DNA of 11,506 bases from an uncultured Clostridia bacterium (GTDB taxonomy: Bacteria > Bacillota > Clostridia > Christensenellales > CAG-917). The stretch lies in assembly GCA_937881285.1 (NCBI GenBank), contig CALGEU010000376.1, positions 1 through 11,506 of the forward strand. The letters are read 5' to 3'. Positions 7,790 to 11,506 of the stretch are shown piece after piece; the stretch's first letter is position 1; the number at the start of each line of letters is the position of its first letter. The translations under genes were made by a program, and so were the position numbers. The notes under the pieces were generated by a model that worked only from the letters and a program-made list of their open reading frames with translations, was not told the origin of the DNA and did no database searches.

Positions 7790-7814
7790 CGGGCTTGCTT
7801 ATTCCGCAAACCCG
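7790..7814 (-). other. Intergenic hairpin ahead of the nuclease gene
   Basis: On the minus strand CGGGTTTGC and GCAAGCCCG form a 9-bp stem (one wobble) with a 7-nt loop, about 9 nt upstream of the nuclease Shine-Dalgarno. No T run follows, so it is not a standard terminator. It could stabilise the binding-protein mRNA 3' end, as intergenic hairpins do downstream of malE, or lower translation of the nuclease gene. Either role is inferred. Confidence 0.45.
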
Positions 7815-7848
7815 CAGAGAATAATTTTAAATTTTAATCAGTTTTCTT

Positions 7849-7866
7849 CTTTGCAAAGATCGATCT
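7849..7866. promoter_or_regulatory. Overlapping palindromes, operator-like
   Basis: Two perfect 10-bp palindromes overlap by two bases: CTTTGCAAAG (7849-7858) and AGATCGATCT (7857-7866). The wider GCAAAGATCGATCTCTGC (7853-7870) is an 18-bp palindrome with one mismatched pair and a central CG, the symmetry seen in many LacI-family operators. They lie in the 133-bp gap between the binding-protein stop and the nuclease start. I find no convincing promoter beside them, so function is uncertain. Confidence 0.3.
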
Positions 7867-7898
7867 CTGCTCTGTTGAATTTTTTGATTCTGTTTCTA

Positions 7899-9308
7899 TT
7901 AGCTGACAAAGTATTCGCATTCGTCAAGAGCTTCTTTGAATGCGGTGTCAATGTCGGTTTCGCCTTTAAGGCATTTCACGAGCAATGCGCCGACTTCGTC
8001 ACGAGCCTTGGAAGAACCGTTGAATGCAGGAGACGTGTAATACGCGTCTTGTTGTTGCATACAAATCTTCGCGGAGAGTGCCGCAACGTTGTTGCCGCCG
8101 TCTGCCTTGTTAAGGAATGCGCTGTAAACAGGATTGTCTGCAACGGATTTCAAAACAGGAACATAACCGGATGCCATGGAGAATTCTGCTTGGAATTCAA
8201 CGCTGGTGGTAAGATATTTCACAAAGAGCCAAGATGCAACGACTTCTTGTTTGTTGCTCTTGTTGAAGATGCAAATGGACGGACCTTGAGAAATAACTTT
8301 CTTGTTGTTGACGTTTGCTTGCGGGATGGTTGCAATACCGACTTCAAACGGATAATTGCCGTCTTCACCCTTCGCAGGACGTTGGTGTGTTGCACCTGCG
8401 GAAGAACCGATAGACATATAGCTTCTGCTGGTTGCGGTAAGATCCGTGAACAAACCGGAAGTGTATGCGCCGTAAATGGTTTGAGTCGTCACAAGACCGT
8501 CGTTGTACCAACCACGAATTCTGTTGACGAAATCTTTGTTGGTTTGATTGTTGAACAAGAAGTGTTCGCTCTCGTCTGCACTGGTGTACGGAGATTGAAG
8601 TTGTTCGCACATGGTGATGAACCAGTTTGCTTCAGAGTCGTATCCGAGCGGAATGCTGTTGGGATCGATTTGTTTGATTTGTCTGCAAACTGCTTCGAGT
8701 TCGTCCCAAGTTTGAGGAACTGTGAGATTGTTTTCATCGAAGAAAGTCTTGTTGTAGTAAAGAACTTCGGTGGATTTGGAGAAAGGCATCGTATACATGA
8801 ATTCGTCACCGAATTGTTGACCTTCTTCGTAATAACCTTTGATGAAATCGTCCTTTTGTTCTTGCGTGAGACCGAGAGATTCGGTTGTGCCGTCCGCTCT
8901 GGTCACGGTTTCTTTGCTATCGATAAGGTTGTCGAGTTGGACAACTGCTTTTGCCATATTGTAAAGTGCAACGTGGTCAGGATAGCAGTATGCAAGGTTC
9001 GGTTGGTTGTTCGCAGTAAGTTCCGTGCTTATTTTATCTCTGACATCGTCATAACCGCCGACTTGTTCGTGCTGGATATGGATGTTCGGATAAAGAACAT
9101 TGAAGCTTTCGATATAGCGATTCAACACGTCGGTCAGGTTTGAACCCATCGTGTGATAGAATCTTAAAGTGATTTCACTCCCGTCGTATCCGCCTACCGG
9201 AACTTCAAAGTTTGCAGCGTTTCCGTTCTTTTTGTCACAAGCGACAAAAATGGACATGGATGCCACTACAATAACCAAGAGCATGACAATTGCAAGTGCT
9301 TTTTTCAT
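7899..9308 (-). CDS. ABC importer substrate-binding lipoprotein, UgpB-like (family 1 solute-binding protein)
   Basis: This 469-residue lipoprotein has a signal peptide at 1-23 and Cys24 in IFVAC. After a short linker the fold begins with the typical EITLRFYHTMG (45-55), followed by YIESFNVLYPNI, the core PFSKSTEVLYYNK (175-187), TWDEL (200-204), a conserved IGSSAGAT segment (300-307) and, near the end, ASGYVPVLK. The FYHTM, PF-x-x-ST-x-VLYYNK, GSSAG and GY-x-P landmarks resemble E. coli UgpB (FWHSM, PFNSSTPVLYYNK, SSGS, TGYLP) more than MalE, so a glycerol-3-phosphate, glycerophosphodiester or related polyol ligand is plausible. A plain oligosaccharide is the main alternative. It hands substrate to the permease pair encoded just upstream. 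The start is set by AAAGGAG at 9316-9322 with 7-nt spacing, and a probable dedicated promoter lies in the 106-bp gap. The family is firm; the ligand is inferred. Confidence 0.92.
   Translation of the reverse strand: MKKALAIVMLLVIVVASMSIFVACDKKNGNAANFEVPVGGYDGSEITLRFYHTMGSNLTDVLNRYIESFNVLYPNIHIQHEQVGGYDDVRDKISTELTANNQPNLAYCYPDHVALYNMAKAVVQLDNLIDSKETVTRADGTTESLGLTQEQKDDFIKGYYEEGQQFGDEFMYTMPFSKSTEVLYYNKTFFDENNLTVPQTWDELEAVCRQIKQIDPNSIPLGYDSEANWFITMCEQLQSPYTSADESEHFLFNNQTNKDFVNRIRGWYNDGLVTTQTIYGAYTSGLFTDLTATSRSYMSIGSSAGATHQRPAKGEDGNYPFEVGIATIPQANVNNKKVISQGPSICIFNKSNKQEVVASWLFVKYLTTSVEFQAEFSMASGYVPVLKSVADNPVYSAFLNKADGGNNVAALSAKICMQQQDAYYTSPAFNGSSKARDEVGALLVKCLKGETDIDTAFKEALDECEYFVS
9229..9250 (-). 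repeat. Palindromic lipobox sequence, copy 2
   Basis: This is the counterpart of the repeat at 6256-6275, in the binding-protein gene at the same FVACDKK codons. The arms are 10 bp, with one position that becomes a G-U wobble in mRNA. A shorter version, GTCGC with GCGAC (7688-7692 and 7698-7702), sits at the lipobox codons of the nuclease gene. Confidence 0.65.
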
Positions 9309-9332
9309 GTTTGTTCTCCTTTAGAATTATGT

Positions 9333-9363
9333 TTTACAAAATATATCATTATATATTTGTCAA
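9333..9363 (-). promoter_or_regulatory. Probable promoter and operator-like inverted repeat for the binding-protein gene
   Basis: On the minus strand a perfect TTGACA (9363-9358) is followed by a perfect TATAAT (9353-9348) only 4 bp later, too close to work as a pair. An extended -10, TGATATATT (9348-9340), gives the best start, near 9333, with a leader of about 25 nt. The same bases form an inverted repeat with perfect 8-bp arms, AAATATAT (9339-9346) and ATATATTT (9351-9358), around a 4-nt centre. A regulator bound there would cover the promoter. A separate promoter would raise binding-protein output over the permeases, as is common in such operons. Confidence 0.45.
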
Positions 9364-9414
9364 TATTGTTTTGGCATGCGGCGAATTATATTCATCGGTG
9401 CCGTGTTGTTGCTT

Positions 9415-10308
9415 TTATCCCTTGATACCGCTTCTCGAAACACCTTTCATAATGTACTTACGAAGGAATACGAACACAAGGAACAACGGAAGCGAAACGA
9501 GAGCGACTGCCGCCATTTGTTGCGGATAGTTGGTTTCGTTCGTGCCGGCGTCGGTAAATGCGCTACGCAGACCGTTTGAAACAAGTTGGTGGACTTCGTC
9601 GTTTGCAACGAGTCTCGGCCATACGTATGAGTTCCATGCGCCCATCATTTTAAGAATCGTAATCGAGATAAGGGTCGGAAGCGCAAGCGGAATCATAACT
9701 TTCCACAGATACTTCAAATCGCTCGTGCCGTCAACTTTTGCCGCAAGGTACAATTCGTTCGGAATCTGCATGAAATTCTGTCTAAGCAAGTAGATATAGA
9801 ACACGCTGACAAGGAACGGAACTATAAGTGCCGTATAAGTGTTGAGCCAACCGAATTTAACTACGGTGATATAGTTCGTAATCGTGAACATTTCGCCGGG
9901 TATCATCATAGTGGCGAGCAATGCTCCGAAAAGGAGATTTTTGCCCTTGAATTCAAGTCTTGCAAACGCAAACGCCGACAAAACGGTGATGACAAGCGAC
10001 AGAATTGTCGAAACAATTCCGACAAGAACCGTATTCTTGAACAACGTACCGAGATTGCCTGTCGAGAACGCCGCCGCATAGTTTGACCACATCGCATGTT
10101 GAGGCCAGAACGTCGGAATGGTGAGTCTATATTCTTCCATCGATTTGAGAGAAGAAATAATCATCCAATAGAACGGGAACAGAACTCCAATCGCCACAAT
10201 AATCAGGAACAAATACCTGAAAAACATGCCGACAATGCCCCACGCCTTTTGTCTGTTTGTGACGGACTTGATATTTCTATTATGCATTATAACAATATTA
10301 TCAGCCAT
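9415..10308 (-). CDS. ABC importer permease, UgpE/MalG type (CUT1 family)
   Basis: This 297-residue inner-membrane subunit has about six transmembrane segments, starting with a strong helix near residues 29-51 that ends in the typical LFPFYWMIISSLK. Two features mark it as the MalG/UgpE-type half of the channel: the cytoplasmic EAA loop (about 184-206, with ELYLAAKVDGTS) that docks onto the ATPase, and the early periplasmic segment PTFWPQ before the second helix. The start at 10308 is supported by GAGGTG just upstream, immediately after the TGA of the other permease. The gap between the two genes is only 10 bp, so they are co-transcribed and make a heterodimer. No ATPase gene is present in the window; importers of this type often share a housekeeping MsmK/UgpC-type ATPase encoded elsewhere. 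Confidence 0.93.
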   Translation of the reverse strand: MADNIVIMHNRNIKSVTNRQKAWGIVGMFFRYLFLIIVAIGVLFPFYWMIISSLKSMEEYRLTIPTFWPQHAMWSNYAAAFSTGNLGTLFKNTVLVGIVSTILSLVITVLSAFAFARLEFKGKNLLFGALLATMMIPGEMFTITNYITVVKFGWLNTYTALIVPFLVSVFYIYLLRQNFMQIPNELYLAAKVDGTSDLKYLWKVMIPLALPTLISITILKMMGAWNSYVWPRLVANDEVHQLVSNGLRSAFTDAGTNETNYPQQMAAVALVSLPLFLVFVFLRKYIMKGVSRSGIKG

Positions 10309-10318
10309 AACACACCTC

Positions 10319-11263
10319 TCAATAGTGAACTTTCTTCTTGCTCACGTACAAGTTGATGATAGTAACCGCCAAAATGATTGCGAACAAAATTAGTGCCGCA
10401 GCACTCGCTCTGCCCTGATGAGAGCCTTCGAGCGACTGATAAATAAATCCAACCATGGTATTGAGCGAGTTCTTTGCGCCGGCAGGACCCATATTGTCGC
10501 CGAAAATACCTACGATGCTCGTGTATTCCTTGAATCCGCCGATAAAGCCGGTGATAACCACATAAGCAATCATCGGTGAAAGAAGCGGAACCGTTATACG
10601 CGTCATGGTTCTGAATTTCGAAGTGCCGTCAACTTTCGCAGCGTCATAGTATTGTTTGTTGACGCTTTGAAGGCCGCCAAGCAAAATAAGGATCTTGAAC
10701 GGAAGAGCATTCCAAACTATGTATATAACCATAACGGTCATGTTCGCCCAATAACTGGAGCCGAAGTTTATCCAGTTAACAGGCTTGCCGCCAAATGCCA
10801 TTATAATATTGTTTATAATACCTGCGGTTTCGATGATCTCGTTTTCAGTGCCGTAGAAACTGCCGATCATATTGAACATGGTTGCAAAAACCATACCGAT
10901 TGCGATCGAGTTGGTGACGTACGGCAAGAAATAAATGGTTTGGAGCAATCTCTTGAGCGGTCCGATCGAATTGAGCACGACTGCGATAAGTAATGCCAAT
11001 ATCGTTGAAATAGGAACTGTCAATACACAAAGCAAAACCGTGTTTTTAAGACAGGTAAGAAAGCCTTGATATTGAACAACCTTTTCAAAGTTGCCAAAGC
11101 CGACGGAGAACGTTGCTCCACCCAATGCTCTTTGCAAACTGTAACCTTCAAGGAAAGCAAGTCTTATGGTATTGATAATCGGCCACACCGTGAATATCGC
11201 AAGCAATATCAACGCCGGTGCAAGATACAACCATGCTTTCCATTGATGTTTGGAATCTACCAT
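10319..11263 (-). CDS. ABC importer permease, UgpA/MalF type (CUT1 family)
   Basis: This 314-residue membrane subunit has six predicted transmembrane segments. It opens with WLYLAPALILLAIFTVWPI (11-29), the usual first helix of UgpA-type permeases, without the extra N-terminal helices and large periplasmic domain of E. coli MalF. The EAA loop lies at about 205-225 (YDAAKVDGTS) and matches that of the partner permease. Its start follows the upstream stop by one base (TAATATG), with GAGGT 8 nt before the ATG inside the upstream coding region, so translation is coupled. Together with the second permease and the binding protein it forms an importer for a sugar, polyol or phosphorylated polyol. 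Length and motifs are normal for the family. Confidence 0.93.
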   Translation of the reverse strand: MVDSKHQWKAWLYLAPALILLAIFTVWPIINTIRLAFLEGYSLQRALGGATFSVGFGNFEKVVQYQGFLTCLKNTVLLCVLTVPISTILALLIAVVLNSIGPLKRLLQTIYFLPYVTNSIAIGMVFATMFNMIGSFYGTENEIIETAGIINNIIMAFGGKPVNWINFGSSYWANMTVMVIYIVWNALPFKILILLGGLQSVNKQYYDAAKVDGTSKFRTMTRITVPLLSPMIAYVVITGFIGGFKEYTSIVGIFGDNMGPAGAKNSLNTMVGFIYQSLEGSHQGRASAAALILFAIILAVTIINLYVSKKKVHY

Positions 11264-11264
11264 A

Positions 11265-11506
11265 TTACTTTACCTCGCTGTCGTTTTGGGCCAATTCTTC
11301 TTTGACTTCTTCTTCGACTACTTTTTCTGCAACGACTTCTTCACTGGATTCCGCGATTTCCGCTATCGTATCTTCTACGCTCTCGGAGTTCACTTCTCCG
11401 GATTGTACGGTCGGTTCGATCTCGACTGCGTTGTCTTGTTGCATATATTCGAAGCATTTTTCCTTTTCTTCTTCGCTAAGGAAAATTCTTTGTTCGTCTT
11501 TTGCCG
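11265..11506 (-). CDS. Acidic C-terminal tail of an unidentified protein (partial)
   Basis: The minus-strand frame from the window edge to a TAA at 11267-11265 encodes 79 residues with 22 Glu and 4 Asp against 6 Lys and 1 Arg. It begins AKDEQRIFLSEEEKEKC and ends LAQNDSEVK, with Glu/Val-rich stretches such as EEVVAEKVVEEEVKEE that look disordered or helical. The gene is real by context: its stop is one base from the permease start, and the permease Shine-Dalgarno lies within it, so it is the preceding gene of the same operon. The 5' part is missing, so no function is assigned. A membrane or transport-associated protein with a charged cytoplasmic tail is one possibility, but nothing in the visible part shows it. 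Confidence 0.7.
   Translation of the reverse strand, partial: AKDEQRIFLSEEEKEKCFEYMQQDNAVEIEPTVQSGEVNSESVEDTIAEIAESSEEVVAEKVVEEEVKEELAQNDSEVK

Noticed and set aside
7851..9143. Plus-strand open frame of 430 codons opposite the binding-protein gene
   Set aside because: It lacks domain features and a ribosome site, and lies wholly antisense to a well-supported solute-binding protein gene. It is a codon-bias shadow.
9361..9414. Possible terminator after the second permease stop
   Set aside because: Only a 4-bp CGGC/GCCG stem with a large loop and no T run on the minus strand can be drawn, so it would not terminate; the promoter-like sequence after it was kept instead.

Overview
The window looks like chromosomal DNA of a Gram-positive, low-to-middling GC member of the Bacillota, probably an uncultured gut-type Clostridia (Christensenellales-like is a guess from the style of the lipoproteins). 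The evidence is strong AAAGGAG Shine-Dalgarno sites, three lipoproteins with lipobox cysteines (surface proteins of a one-membrane cell), sigma-A type promoter boxes, and a CUT1-type importer without its own ATPase gene. I see no rRNA, tRNA, CRISPR array, transposase or phage gene.

Layout. On the plus strand, the last 22 codons of an unknown gene end at 71 and are followed by a clean intrinsic terminator. An extended -10 promoter at 165-193 and a structured leader then drive two overlapping DHH/DHHA1 phosphoesterase genes (298-1245 and 1242-2234; NrnA-like nanoRNase/pAp phosphatase family). A strong hairpin at 2307-2334 separates this pair from a convergent cluster that fills the rest of the window.

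The minus-strand cluster, read from right to left, is: the acidic C-terminus of an unknown gene (11506-11265), two binding-protein-dependent permeases (UgpA/MalF type 11263-10319 and UgpE/MalG type 10308-9415), a substrate-binding lipoprotein with UgpB-like features (9308-7899), a staphylococcal-nuclease-type lipoprotein with OB-like domains (7765-6392), and a 1324-residue lipoprotein built of repeated Ig-like and OB-like modules (6343-2369). The spacing is 1, 10, 106, 133 and 48 bp. The permeases and the upstream gene are certainly one unit. The binding protein has its own probable promoter, and the two downstream lipoproteins can be read through from it.

The most interesting reading is that the cluster joins surface nuclease activity and a large surface adhesin or scaffold to an importer whose binding protein resembles that for glycerol-3-phosphate. 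This would be a candidate scavenging system for extracellular nucleic acid or other phosphodiesters. The gene calls are firm; that functional link is inference. Other notable points are a palindrome at the lipobox codons shared nearly base-for-base by two lipoproteins, an AT-rich composition break at the C-terminal module of the giant lipoprotein, and an Asn in place of the usual Ca2+-binding Asp in the nuclease.
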